Shown here: positions 1 through 7,440 of the stretch, in pieces
How the letters are laid out: the number at the start of each line of letters is the position of its first letter
Position numbering within the stretch: the stretch's first letter is position 1
Assembly: GCA_025916675.1 (NCBI GenBank)
Contig: CP098402.1
Coordinates: 987,205 to 1,051,204, forward strand
DNA length: 64,000 nucleotides
Source of the DNA: Phycisphaera sp.
GTDB taxonomy: Bacteria > Planctomycetota > Phycisphaerae > Phycisphaerales > UBA1924
Direction of reading: 5' to 3'
Notes under the pieces: model-generated
Seen by the model: only the letters and a program-made list of their open reading frames with translations
Databases searched by the model: none
Told to the model about the DNA's origin: nothing
Translations under genes and position numbers: made by a program

Positions 1-1
1 C

Positions 2-1768
2 CAGAGCATCGGCCGTGATGCCGACTCGGGCCGGACCCGCGTCGAGGTCATCGATGCGCTCCGCGACGACACGGCCGTCCTAATCCTCGACGTCGATGGC
101 ACGCCCTGCCCCTCGACCATCGAGCAGATCGAGACGATCACGCGGTTCTGCGATGGCCTCAATATCGTCGTGGCAGCGGAGCGTGCATTGGATCTCCCGG
201 GTGAACGCGTGGAACCGATCGAGCCGGTCCGTTTCGACCCGAAGATGGTGTCGAGCGCGGACGATCTCGGCGAGAGCGACGCGTGGCAGCTCGTCGTCGC
301 GGAGTTACCACGCGATCGCGCATCGAATCTGCTCGATGGGGTCCGGTTCCCAGAGCTCGTCTCATTGCTCGGCTTGGGCGACGGCACGCCAGGGTGGTTC
401 GTCGCGGTGGGACGAGAGCTCCGTGAGCACGAGCCGGGGGACATCGCGCGGCGCATCGCCACGCGCGAGTTGTCGTTCTCATCGGGTGCCGATCGCACGT
501 GGGACCAGCGCGTCCGGCGGGCGAGCGAGTCGATCTCGATCGATCAGCTCTCGGTGCTGGCCATCCTGCCACGGTCGTTCGTGCTCGAAGACATCCGGGG
601 CCTCGCCGGCCTGGGCACATCGGAGATCGAGCGGATCCTCGGGATCGCGCAGGACCACTGGCTCATCGAGAAGAACGGCGATCGGTTCATCATCCCACGC
701 GCGGCACAGCAAGCGTGCGCGAGGCTGGGCGGCTCCGCACACCAGCGCGCGATCGACGGACTGCTGGCCAGGCTCCCGGCCCACGACGCGCCGCCGCAGG
801 AACTCGCCGCCTTCGATGTGCATGGCCACATGGCGGCGCTGCACCTGGCTGCCATCGGGGCCAGTGAGGGGCAGATGCCGGACCTGGCCAAGCGGATCAT
901 CGCGTTGCTGATCCCCGCGTGCATGAGGCCGACGCGATGGAGCGAGGTCACGGCGATGGCCGTCGATCTTGAGCGCCGCCTGGCGGATATCGAGGGCATC
1001 TCAACGGTGCCCATCGCACGATGGGCGGGCACCGGGGCATTGGTGACGGGCGACCTCGATGCCGCGAGGTACTGGGCCGGGCGGTGCGTCGAGCGAGCCA
1101 CGAAGAACGTCGAGCGGGCGGCCGGACTGAACGTGCTCGCGGCGTGTCGCCTGAGTGGGAAGGACCTGTCGCGATCCGACCTCGACGACTCGCTGGCCGA
1201 CTGGATCGAGGCTCGCCGCCTGTACGACGAGGTCGACGACACGATGAGCGTCCTGACCATGGATGCAAATATCGCGATTGTCTACGAGTCGGTCGGGGAT
1301 CTGGACGCGTCCCTCGAATCAACGAGCAATTGGTCCCAGATCGGAGGTATCCTCCATGTCCAACTGGCGATCACGAGGGCTCGCGTGTTGTTGCGAGTTG
1401 GACGGACGGACGAAGCGATCGAGATCATCACGGCGATCAAAGACGATGACGCCCTCGCGAATCCGATGGCGTCGATCGCGTTCGTCACGCTGCTCGCGTT
1501 TGCCGTACTTGCACGCGAGGGCGTCACCCTTCCCCGGTCGCGTCTCGACGGGCGGCAGGGGTCTGGGTCTGCGGACTATTCGCTGGCTGCCGAGGCCCTG
1601 GCCCGGTCCAAGCTCATCGCGATGCTCGAAGGGATCGACCCAGGCCTGCTCGACCGCATCGATTGGGCGTGGGTGGAATCCACGGTCACGCCGCGTGCGA
1701 TCACCGAGTTGCAAGACGCGGGCGACGTGTCCGGCTTGGCTCGTCGTGTGCTGAAAACGCAGGCGTGA
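2..1768 (+). CDS. STAND/LuxR-type AAA ATPase, 5' truncated by the window edge
   Basis: The reading frame is open to the left edge, so only the C-terminal part (about 588 residues) is seen. A GTG at 170 could be read as a start, but the translated upstream part continues a typical ATPase core: a Walker B-like strand TAVLILDVDG at visible residues 24-33, followed by VVAAERALDLPGERVEPIEP. That resembles the sensor-like segment after Walker B in the predicted ATPases of the AfsR/LuxR (STAND) type, usually 'ATSREPL..PGE..'. A winged-helix-like part (about residues 170-230) and an alpha-helical, TPR-like region follow. The P-loop must lie upstream of the window. Such proteins are usually signal-responsive regulators or kinase-coupled switches; which output domain this one carries cannot be seen. 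Family fairly sure, function open. Confidence 0.75.
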   Translation, partial: QSIGRDADSGRTRVEVIDALRDDTAVLILDVDGTPCPSTIEQIETITRFCDGLNIVVAAERALDLPGERVEPIEPVRFDPKMVSSADDLGESDAWQLVVAELPRDRASNLLDGVRFPELVSLLGLGDGTPGWFVAVGRELREHEPGDIARRIATRELSFSSGADRTWDQRVRRASESISIDQLSVLAILPRSFVLEDIRGLAGLGTSEIERILGIAQDHWLIEKNGDRFIIPRAAQQACARLGGSAHQRAIDGLLARLPAHDAPPQELAAFDVHGHMAALHLAAIGASEGQMPDLAKRIIALLIPACMRPTRWSEVTAMAVDLERRLADIEGISTVPIARWAGTGALVTGDLDAARYWAGRCVERATKNVERAAGLNVLAACRLSGKDLSRSDLDDSLADWIEARRLYDEVDDTMSVLTMDANIAIVYESVGDLDASLESTSNWSQIGGILHVQLAITRARVLLRVGRTDEAIEIITAIKDDDALANPMASIAFVTLLAFAVLAREGVTLPRSRLDGRQGSGSADYSLAAEALARSKLIAMLEGIDPGLLDRIDWAWVESTVTPRAITELQDAGDVSGLARRVLKTQA

Positions 1769-1906
1769 GCGCCGTTGCGGAGAATCTCTAGGAACCCAGC
1801 GCGAGGCGCGAAAAACGCCGATTTTGGTACCCACTTGGAACCCAGGGGTGTTTTGTCCTTGCAAAACGGCTCTGAGAGACTCTCAAGCAGGCTTTTCTTG
1901 TACAAG

Positions 1907-1993
1907 CGGAGAGGGGGGGATTCGAACCCCCGATGACCCGAAGGCCATACCGGATTTCGAATCCGGCGCGTTCAGCCGCTCCGCCACCTCTCC
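1907..1993 (-). tRNA. tRNA-Ser, anticodon CGA
   Basis: Read on the minus strand the RNA begins GGAGAGG and ends CCTCTCC plus discriminator G, giving a 7-bp acceptor stem. The anticodon arm is CCGGA-TTCGAAA-TCCGG with anticodon CGA. The T arm carries GTTCGAATC, and there is a long variable arm, as expected for serine tRNA (87 nt, class II). The 3' CCA is not encoded. It is transcribed divergently from bioY, 73 bp away. Confidence 0.95.
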
Positions 1994-2066
1994 GGGATGG
2001 GGAAGGCAATCTGTAGGCTCGCCAGGGGTGATTGGCGAGCCGGCGACGTGCCAACAATCGCACCTT

Positions 2067-2657
2067 ATGGCACAATCTCCCGAACTCAGCCGCTCCAACG
2101 AACAGCCATTGACTCGGGCCCACCTCTGGGGCATCGGCGTGCCGGGCTTCGCTCTGCTGACGGCGGCCGGTGCCCACGTGAGCATCCCGATGGAGCCCTA
2201 CGGCTTGCCAATGACACTTCAGACCTTGTTTGTTGTTCTGGCGGCCTTGTGCTTGGGACCGAGAGCTGGGGCCCTGAGCATGCTGCTGTACATCGTGGCA
2301 GGCGTGGTAGGGGTTCCCCTGTTTGCCGAGGGCGAGGTCGGCTTGGGAGTCATCCTTGGCCAATCCGGAGGATACATCGCCGGATTCCTGGCCTGCCAGC
2401 CCATCGTGGGCGTGATCGTCAGGCGGGCGGACGGGCTGCCGCGAGGCTGGCTCGCGATCGTGGCCGGCGTTCTGGCCGCCCATGCGGTCGTGTTCGCCTT
2501 TGGTGTGCCGTGGCTGGCCATGGTGCGCGAGATTTCGATCGGTGAGGCGATCCGTTGGGGCATGGTGCCATTCCTTCCGGGCATGGTCATCAAGAGCGTG
2601 ATTGCGGTACTCATCGGTCTGGCTGCGGCCCCCTGGTGCGTGCGGCGGGTGTGGTAA
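2067..2657 (+). CDS. bioY: BioY, biotin transporter S component
   Basis: 196-residue integral membrane protein, the usual BioY length, with about five or six hydrophobic segments. Diagnostic stretches are the PMTLQTLFVVLAAL helix, YIVAGVVGVPLFA, the glycine-rich GQSGGYIAGF loop and a last helix rich in Val/Ile/Leu. BioY binds biotin in the membrane and works alone or with the EcfA/EcfT module; no EcfT or EcfA gene is present here. The ATG at 2067 (MAQSPEL) is chosen because the frame further upstream runs through the tRNA-Ser gene. No biotin biosynthesis genes are adjacent. Identification is firm by family; substrate is inferred. Confidence 0.92.
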   Translation: MAQSPELSRSNEQPLTRAHLWGIGVPGFALLTAAGAHVSIPMEPYGLPMTLQTLFVVLAALCLGPRAGALSMLLYIVAGVVGVPLFAEGEVGLGVILGQSGGYIAGFLACQPIVGVIVRRADGLPRGWLAIVAGVLAAHAVVFAFGVPWLAMVREISIGEAIRWGMVPFLPGMVIKSVIAVLIGLAAAPWCVRRVW

Positions 2658-2674
2658 GAAATTTTCGATTGCCT

Positions 2675-2701
2675 TGTCGAATCGCAGGCCGCTCGTTCGT
2701 C
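2675..2701 (+). promoter_or_regulatory. Candidate ECF42 promoter upstream of the DGPF gene
   Basis: TGTCGA (2675-2680), a 17-bp spacer, then CGTC (2698-2701), 57 bp before the ATG of the DGPF/YCII gene. From memory of published work on actinobacterial ECF42 sigma factors, their target promoters carry TGTCGA at -35 and CG(A/T)C at -10, and the targets are DGPF genes. An ECF42-type sigma gene lies directly downstream, so autoregulation of the pair is a reasonable inference. No transcript start is known. Confidence 0.6.
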
Positions 2702-2758
2702 TACAGGTGAGCGCGAGCGCGGCTCGCCGACACTGGCAGACCTCCCCGGAGCCGAATC

Positions 2759-3097
2759 ATGCCCAAATTCATGCTCTTGTTGTTCGATAACCCGTCCGAT
2801 TACGCCGACCTGACGCCCGAGCAGATGCAGCAGGTGGTGAAGGAATACGGTGCGTGGGCCCAGAAGATGGGCAAGGCCGGCAAGCTCGAAGGCGGCGAGA
2901 AGCTGGCCGACGAGGGCGGCAAGGTCATTACGCAAAGCGGCGTGACCGATGGTCCGTTCGCCGAGAGCAAAGAAGTGCTGGGCGGGTACTTCACCATCAA
3001 CGCGTCCTCGTACGACGAGGCGGTCGAACTGGCCAGCAGCAGCCCCCACGTGAAGTATGGCGCCAGCACCCACGTCCGGCAGATCGACGCCCACTAA
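2759..3097 (+). CDS. YCII-related DGPF-domain protein
   Basis: 112-residue soluble protein of the YCII-related superfamily, with the hallmark DGPFAESKE (about residues 65-73) followed by LGGYFTINA. The fold is a small ferredoxin-like alpha/beta domain, usually dimeric; a catalytic role has not been established for the DGPF subgroup. The gene sits directly before an ECF sigma factor and overlaps it by 41 bp, the arrangement known for ECF42 systems in which DGPF genes are the sigma factor's targets. A matching promoter motif lies 57 bp upstream. The family call is sure; the physiological role is unknown. Confidence 0.9.
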   Translation: MPKFMLLLFDNPSDYADLTPEQMQQVVKEYGAWAQKMGKAGKLEGGEKLADEGGKVITQSGVTDGPFAESKEVLGGYFTINASSYDEAVELASSSPHVKYGASTHVRQIDAH

Positions 3098-4331
3098 CCG
3101 GGCCGGACTGCATGAGCTCGTTGACCACCTGTTCCGGTACGAGTCGGGCAGGCTGTCGGCGTCGCTCGTCGCGGTCTTTGGTCCGAGCAAGCTCGACCTG
3201 ATCGAAGACGTGGTGCAGGAGGCGCTCGTCGAGGCCCTTCGGCATTGGCGATTCAATGGTGTGCCCGAGAATCCCGCCGCTTGGCTGACACAGGTTGCCA
3301 GGCGGCGGGCTCTTGATGCGCTCCGGCGCGATGCCACGCTGCGCCGGCACGAGCCCAAGTTGCGCGCTTGGGCGGAGCGCAACGCGTACACGCGAGTGCA
3401 AGGCGAGCTCGATGAGCAGCTCCGGTTGATGCTGATGTGCTGCCACCCCGGGCTGCCCCGAGAGCAACGGGTGGCGCTCACGCTCAAACTGGTGGCCGGC
3501 CTGGGCACGGGCGAGATCGCGCGGGCATTCCTGATCACCGAGTCGGCCGCGGCCCAACGGCTGGTGCGCGCGAAGAAGGTGATCCGCGAAAACGGCATCT
3601 CGATGGACATGCCCGAGGCTGGCGAGCTTCGCCCGCGGCTGCGCAGCGTCCTGGAGACGGTGTACCTGCTGTTCAACGAGGGGTACGCCGCGGGCGAAGG
3701 GGATCAGGTCGTGAGGCGAGACAGGCTGGAGGAGGCGTGCCGGCTGGGGGCAATGCTCGTTCAGGACGAGCGCACGGCTAGCCCCTCGGCCCACGCATTG
3801 CTGGCGCTCATGCTGTTCCACGCCTCGCGGCTTGATACGCGTAGCGATGCCGATGGGGCGCTGCTTCTGCTGGAAGATCAGCCACGTCAAGACTGGGACC
3901 AGGGGCTCATCGCACGCGGTTTCCACCACCTGCAACGCGCGGCCGGTGGCGACGAGCTTACGGCGTACCACCTCGAGGCGGGCATCGCGGCGATCCACGC
4001 GCGGGCGATTGGCTTCGACGAGACGAACTGGGATGAGATCGTCGCGTTGTATGATCTGCTGCTCGAGCAGAAGCCCGGGCCGGTGGTGGGGCTCAATCGC
4101 GCTGTGGCGATCGCGATGGCGCACGGAGCGACCGCTGGGTTGGCCGAGCTTGATGCCATCGGCCCCATGGGCGGCTACCCGCACCACGCGATCGTGCGGG
4201 GCGAGCTATTGCGCCGGGCCGAGCGCACCAGTGAGGCCCGCGAGCAGCTAGCACGGGCTCTCGCGATGCCATGCTCCGAGCCGCAGCGAGCCTTCGTGGA
4301 ACGCAAGATCGCTGCGCTCGGTGAGTCCTAA
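3057..4331 (+). CDS. ECF42-type RNA polymerase sigma factor with C-terminal helical extension
   Basis: 424 residues, about twice a minimal ECF sigma factor. Region 2 is near residues 30-95 (LDLIEDVVQEALVEALRHW, then WLTQVARRRALDALRRD). Region 4 is near 135-185 (GTGEIARAFLITESAAAQRL). The remaining ~230 residues are a TPR-like extension with ECF42 signatures: LLFNEGYAA, LLALMLFHASR, LLLLEDQ, LEAGIAAIHA, WDEIVALYDLLL and VVGLNRAVAIA. No anti-sigma factor is nearby, consistent with control through the C-terminal extension. Start: ATG 3057 lies inside the DGPF gene, suggesting translational coupling; the conserved part begins about 15 residues later. Its stop overlaps the convergent aminotransferase gene by 4 bp. 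Confidence 0.92.
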   Translation: MAPAPTSGRSTPTNRAGLHELVDHLFRYESGRLSASLVAVFGPSKLDLIEDVVQEALVEALRHWRFNGVPENPAAWLTQVARRRALDALRRDATLRRHEPKLRAWAERNAYTRVQGELDEQLRLMLMCCHPGLPREQRVALTLKLVAGLGTGEIARAFLITESAAAQRLVRAKKVIRENGISMDMPEAGELRPRLRSVLETVYLLFNEGYAAGEGDQVVRRDRLEEACRLGAMLVQDERTASPSAHALLALMLFHASRLDTRSDADGALLLLEDQPRQDWDQGLIARGFHHLQRAAGGDELTAYHLEAGIAAIHARAIGFDETNWDEIVALYDLLLEQKPGPVVGLNRAVAIAMAHGATAGLAELDAIGPMGGYPHHAIVRGELLRRAERTSEAREQLARALAMPCSEPQRAFVERKIAALGES

Positions 4332-5503
4332 CGGCGGTAGTGACCCGCAACCTTCGCGATCGCCTCGCCGATCTTGGTCACCGTCGGGCCATCCAATTCG
4401 TGGTGCATGGGCAGGCTGAACACTTTGGTGGCCAACGCGTCGGCGACCGGCGGATGGTCCGTCACGTGGTCCTTGAACGCGGGCTGGCGCGTGAGCGAGC
4501 GCGGGTAGTGGATGGCCGTCGGCACGCCCTCGGCGTTCAGGGCTTTGACGAACGTGTCGCGGTCGCAAGCGAACTGCTCGGGGTCCATCTTGGCGGTGTA
4601 CAGGTGCCAAGCGGCGTCGGCTCCCTCGGTGCGGCCGGGGGCGCTGATGCCCTTGATGCCGCCCTCGTAGTCCACGATCATGTTGTCGTACTGGTCGGCG
4701 GCCTCTCGACGGGCGCAGGTCTCTTCCAGCAGGCGGTCGAGGCGCGAGCAGCCGATAGCGCCGGTGATGTCGTTCATCCGGTAGTTGAAGCCGATGCGCT
4801 CGTGCGTGTACTTCTCGGTTTCGCCGTGGCTGCGCATGAGGGCGATGTCGTGGGCGAGCTCGTCGTCGTTGACGGTGATCATGCCGCCCTCGCCGGTGCC
4901 CAGATTCTTGGTGGCGTAGAACGAGTAGGTGCAGGCATCGCCAAACTCGCCGATGCCGTCGCCCTTGTACGTCGCCAGGTGGCTCTGGGCGCAGTCGTAG
5001 ACAACCTTGAGGTTACTCGCCTTGGCCAGTTCCTGCAGGGCCTTGATGTCCACGGGCATGCCGTACATATGGGTCGCGGCGATGCCCTTGGTCTTGGGGG
5101 TGACCTTCCGCGCCGCGTCGGCGACGTCGATCTGCATCGTGTCCTCGAGGGCGTCGACCCACACGGGCTTGAGCCCGGCGGCCACGATCATGCTGGCCGT
5201 GGCGACGTAGGTCCACGCGGGCACGAGCACCTCGTCGCCGCGCTCGAACAAGACGCCGTAGGCGAGTTGGAGGGCGCAGGTGCCGTTGGCGCAGGTCAGG
5301 CCGTGCTTGGCGCCCGATGCCTTGGCGAAGCGTTCCTCGAGCTCGGCGCACTTCTTGGAGGCCCGGAGCATCCCGCTCTTGAGGACCTCGTGGGCGGCCT
5401 CGACGTCCTGGGGCTTCAGGCCCGGCTTCATGAACGCGACGGGCGAGTCGAAGACGGGGTTGCCACCGTCGAGGGCGAGCTTGCGGGCCGTGGCCTGGGT
5501 CAT
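4328..5503 (-). CDS. DegT/DnrJ/EryC1/StrS family PLP-dependent aminotransferase
   Basis: 391 residues, normal for the family. The N-terminal KPGLKPQDVEAAHEVLKSG, the ANGTCALQLAYG segment that lines the cofactor site, WTYVATASMIVAAG, and the YSFYATKNLGTGEGG motif (around residue 195), whose lysine forms the PLP aldimine, are all present. These enzymes aminate keto sugars of nucleotide sugars for glycan or antibiotic synthesis; the exact sugar cannot be read from sequence. The ATG at 5503 has an upstream GGAGAG. It is divergent from hpt, 112 bp away. It may feed the polysaccharide operon at 14-27 kb, but that is inference. Confidence 0.9.
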   Translation of the reverse strand: MTQATARKLALDGGNPVFDSPVAFMKPGLKPQDVEAAHEVLKSGMLRASKKCAELEERFAKASGAKHGLTCANGTCALQLAYGVLFERGDEVLVPAWTYVATASMIVAAGLKPVWVDALEDTMQIDVADAARKVTPKTKGIAATHMYGMPVDIKALQELAKASNLKVVYDCAQSHLATYKGDGIGEFGDACTYSFYATKNLGTGEGGMITVNDDELAHDIALMRSHGETEKYTHERIGFNYRMNDITGAIGCSRLDRLLEETCARREAADQYDNMIVDYEGGIKGISAPGRTEGADAAWHLYTAKMDPEQFACDRDTFVKALNAEGVPTAIHYPRSLTRQPAFKDHVTDHPPVADALATKVFSLPMHHELDGPTVTKIGEAIAKVAGHYRR

Positions 5504-5615
5504 CTGTCTCTCCGTAAACCCACGCGGCGAGGGCGTGGCGATGGTGCCAAAGGGAATGCTAGGTGCCCGGCGTGCGGGTGGGCCCTCTCTCAAGGTTTCC
5601 CTACAGTGGTCGCCT

Positions 5616-6185
5616 ATGCCCCCCGACCATCCCTCCAAGAAGCACGCCGAAGTCGACCGCATCCTCATCGACCGCTCCGCCATCGCGACGCGGGTGGCCG
5701 AGATGGGCGCCCAGATCGCCAGCGACCTCGAGCTCTCCACCGGGGCCGATCGCCTCGTCGTTGTGCCGGTCATGACCGGGGCCCTCGTCTTCGCCGCCGA
5801 CCTGGTCCGCACCATGCCCATGCGGCTGCGGCTGGAACTCATCCAGGCGTCGAGCTATCCCGGCCAATCGACCACCAGCCAGGGCGTGACGCTCGGCTCG
5901 GGGCCAACCGAAGAGCTGGCCGGCGCGCACGTCCTGATCCTCGACGACATCTTCGATAGCGGCCGCACTCTGGCGGCTGTGCGCGGCCTGGTCGAGGCCA
6001 TCGGCCCGGCGAGTGTGCGGACGGCCGTGCTGCTCCGCAAAGAAGTCGAGCGCGCCGTTCACATCGAACCCGACTACATCGGTTTTGATGTGCCCGACGA
6101 GTTCGTGGTGGGGTATGGGCTGGACTACGACGGGTGGTATCGGAACCTGCCGAATATCGCGGTGCTGCGGCAGCCGGGCGGATAA
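5616..6185 (+). CDS. hpt: Hypoxanthine phosphoribosyltransferase
   Basis: 189 residues, typical for bacterial HPRT. The PRPP-binding loop reads VLILDDIFDSGRTL, the early loop VVPVMTGALVFAADL matches the pyrophosphate-binding segment, and EPDYIGFDVPDEFVVGYGLDY is the C-terminal purine-binding block found in HPRT. It converts hypoxanthine or guanine plus PRPP to IMP or GMP in the cytosol (purine salvage). ATG 5616 is chosen because homologous sequence begins about 12 residues later; no clear Shine-Dalgarno is seen. purQ of the de novo pathway lies 6 kb away. Confidence 0.93.
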   Translation: MPPDHPSKKHAEVDRILIDRSAIATRVAEMGAQIASDLELSTGADRLVVVPVMTGALVFAADLVRTMPMRLRLELIQASSYPGQSTTSQGVTLGSGPTEELAGAHVLILDDIFDSGRTLAAVRGLVEAIGPASVRTAVLLRKEVERAVHIEPDYIGFDVPDEFVVGYGLDYDGWYRNLPNIAVLRQPGG

Positions 6186-6193
6186 CGCGGCGG

Positions 6194-6901
6194 TTACGCC
6201 GCGCGATCGCTCGAGGGCCCGGCCTTCTCGGCGGGCTCCGTGCTGGCCGCGGCCTTCTCGCGGCCGAACGTCGCCGTGGCCGGCTCGCTCCATTCGCTGG
6301 CGGTGGTGCCGCGGCGGCTGGGCCGCACGCCGCGGGCGCGGTAGAAGATCGCCGCCGCGCCGCGGGGCGGGCAGTCGTCGATCCACCGCTTGCTGGTGCC
6401 GCTGGCGATCGTCGCCCACTCGCCGGCCGTCCCCTCGACGGGCACGACCTGCCGCTGGACCTCATAGACCGCGCCGTCGCCGCTGGCCTCGAATCTCACC
6501 TCGATGGCCCCGCCGTTGAGCAGACGCGCGTCGATGGGGATCGGCCGGGGCGGCTCGCCGCGCGGGGCGCCCCGGGCGGGCGGCGCGATGGCCGCCAGCG
6601 CGTAGACCTCGGCGTCGCCCGTGTACCGGGCGTACCCGTCGATGGTGCGCACCAGCGCGCCGAACGCGCGCCGCAGCCGCGCCATCGCCTCGCGCCGGGC
6701 GTTGTTGGAGGCCCGGGCCCTGCTCCGAAGCGACACGTACTCGCGGGTGCGCTCGGTGGTCTCTTCGAGCAGCTCGACCAGCGTGCCCACCTGCTGGGGC
6801 GACAGGCCGATGTCGCCGGGCGCGCCCTGCTGCCAGCGCGTCGCCAGGCTCCGGCAGGTGTCCAGGAACTTCGCGTCGTCCTTTGGTGCTCGGCGTGCCA
6901 T
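6194..6901 (-). CDS. Hypothetical protein with C-terminal fibronectin type III-like domain
   Basis: 235 residues. The N-terminal half (about residues 1-115) is helical, charged and Ala/Arg rich, without a signal peptide. The C-terminal part (about 118-215) looks like one beta-sandwich: GGAIEVRFEASGDGAVYEVQ, GEWATIASGTSKRWID, then IFYRARGV and EWSEPATATFG, the strand pattern of an FN3 domain. Function not recognised. The ATG at 6901 is favoured over an upstream in-frame ATG because the segment between them is low-complexity. A perfect palindrome lies 20 bp upstream of the start and may be its operator. Confidence 0.7.
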   Translation of the reverse strand: MARRAPKDDAKFLDTCRSLATRWQQGAPGDIGLSPQQVGTLVELLEETTERTREYVSLRSRARASNNARREAMARLRRAFGALVRTIDGYARYTGDAEVYALAAIAPPARGAPRGEPPRPIPIDARLLNGGAIEVRFEASGDGAVYEVQRQVVPVEGTAGEWATIASGTSKRWIDDCPPRGAAAIFYRARGVRPSRRGTTASEWSEPATATFGREKAAASTEPAEKAGPSSDRAA

Positions 6902-6921
6902 CGTGGTTGCTACCCCGTCTT

Positions 6922-6944
6922 CGTGCCACGGGTCCCGTGGCACG
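6922..6944. promoter_or_regulatory. Perfect 11-bp inverted repeat upstream of the FN3-like gene
   Basis: CGTGCCACGGG (6922-6932), a single central T, then CCCGTGGCACG (6934-6944). The dyad is exact. It lies 20 bp before the ATG of the minus-strand gene at 6901, a position fitting a repressor operator or a 5'-UTR hairpin. No other copy was noticed in the window. The rest of 6902-7440 is GC-rich with no credible gene; its last 100 bp hold a repeat element. Confidence 0.45.
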
Positions 6945-7341
6945 GCGAACGGCCGCCGCGTCGCGATCCCGGTGCGTTCGTGCCCCCCTGGCATCGTCAT
7001 GAAGGATGCGACGCTTGAGCCCAAGCCGCAAACACGCGAAAGAACGCCGCCCCGGGCGCAAGAGCTGCGCCCGATTCGCCGATGGCGGACGGCTCTGGGC
7101 CCCCGGCGCCGCTTCCGGGCCCTCCGGCGGACGCTCCCATTGCCGATCCGCGTGCCCGCGCTGCGGGGGCACGGTCCGCCCAAGCGGGGGCGGCGGCCGG
7201 GCGAAAACGGCGGCCGCCGGGGCTGGTTCGGCGGGCGGGGGTGTGATGGGGGCGGGCTGATGGAAGGCACCCCGGCCGCGCGATGCCTCGGGCTCGGCCT
7301 GCGCCTACGGGGATGCCGCGTCGGGTGCCGCCCACGCACGG

Positions 7342-7440
7342 CCCCGCCGGCGAGGCGACAAGCTTCTATCCCAAGCCCGAAGGGCGTGGCCTCGCTGGCG
7401 AAGCACAAGACGAACCCGGCCCCGCCGGCGAGGTGACAAA
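7342..7440 (-). repeat. Stop-adjacent repeat element, copy 1
   Basis: On the minus strand, directly after the TAG at 7441-7443, comes TTTGTCACCTCGCCGGCGGG. About 50 bases later comes CCTTCGGGCTTGGGATAGAA followed by GCTTGTCGCCTCGCCGGCGG. The same two blocks in the same order follow the next tagged gene (copy 2 at 9239-9342), and a shorter version follows the gene ending at 51188. The CGCCGGCG core is self-complementary. It may be a 3'-UTR repeat or a REP-like element. Confidence 0.55.

Noticed and set aside
1824-2066. Longer N-terminus for bioY
   Set aside because: The extension would translate through the tRNA-Ser gene; the ATG at 2067 gives the normal BioY length.
6997-7335. Small gene in the gap before the FG-GAP gene
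   Set aside because: Only low-complexity Gly/Ala/Arg-rich frames on both strands; no start signal.
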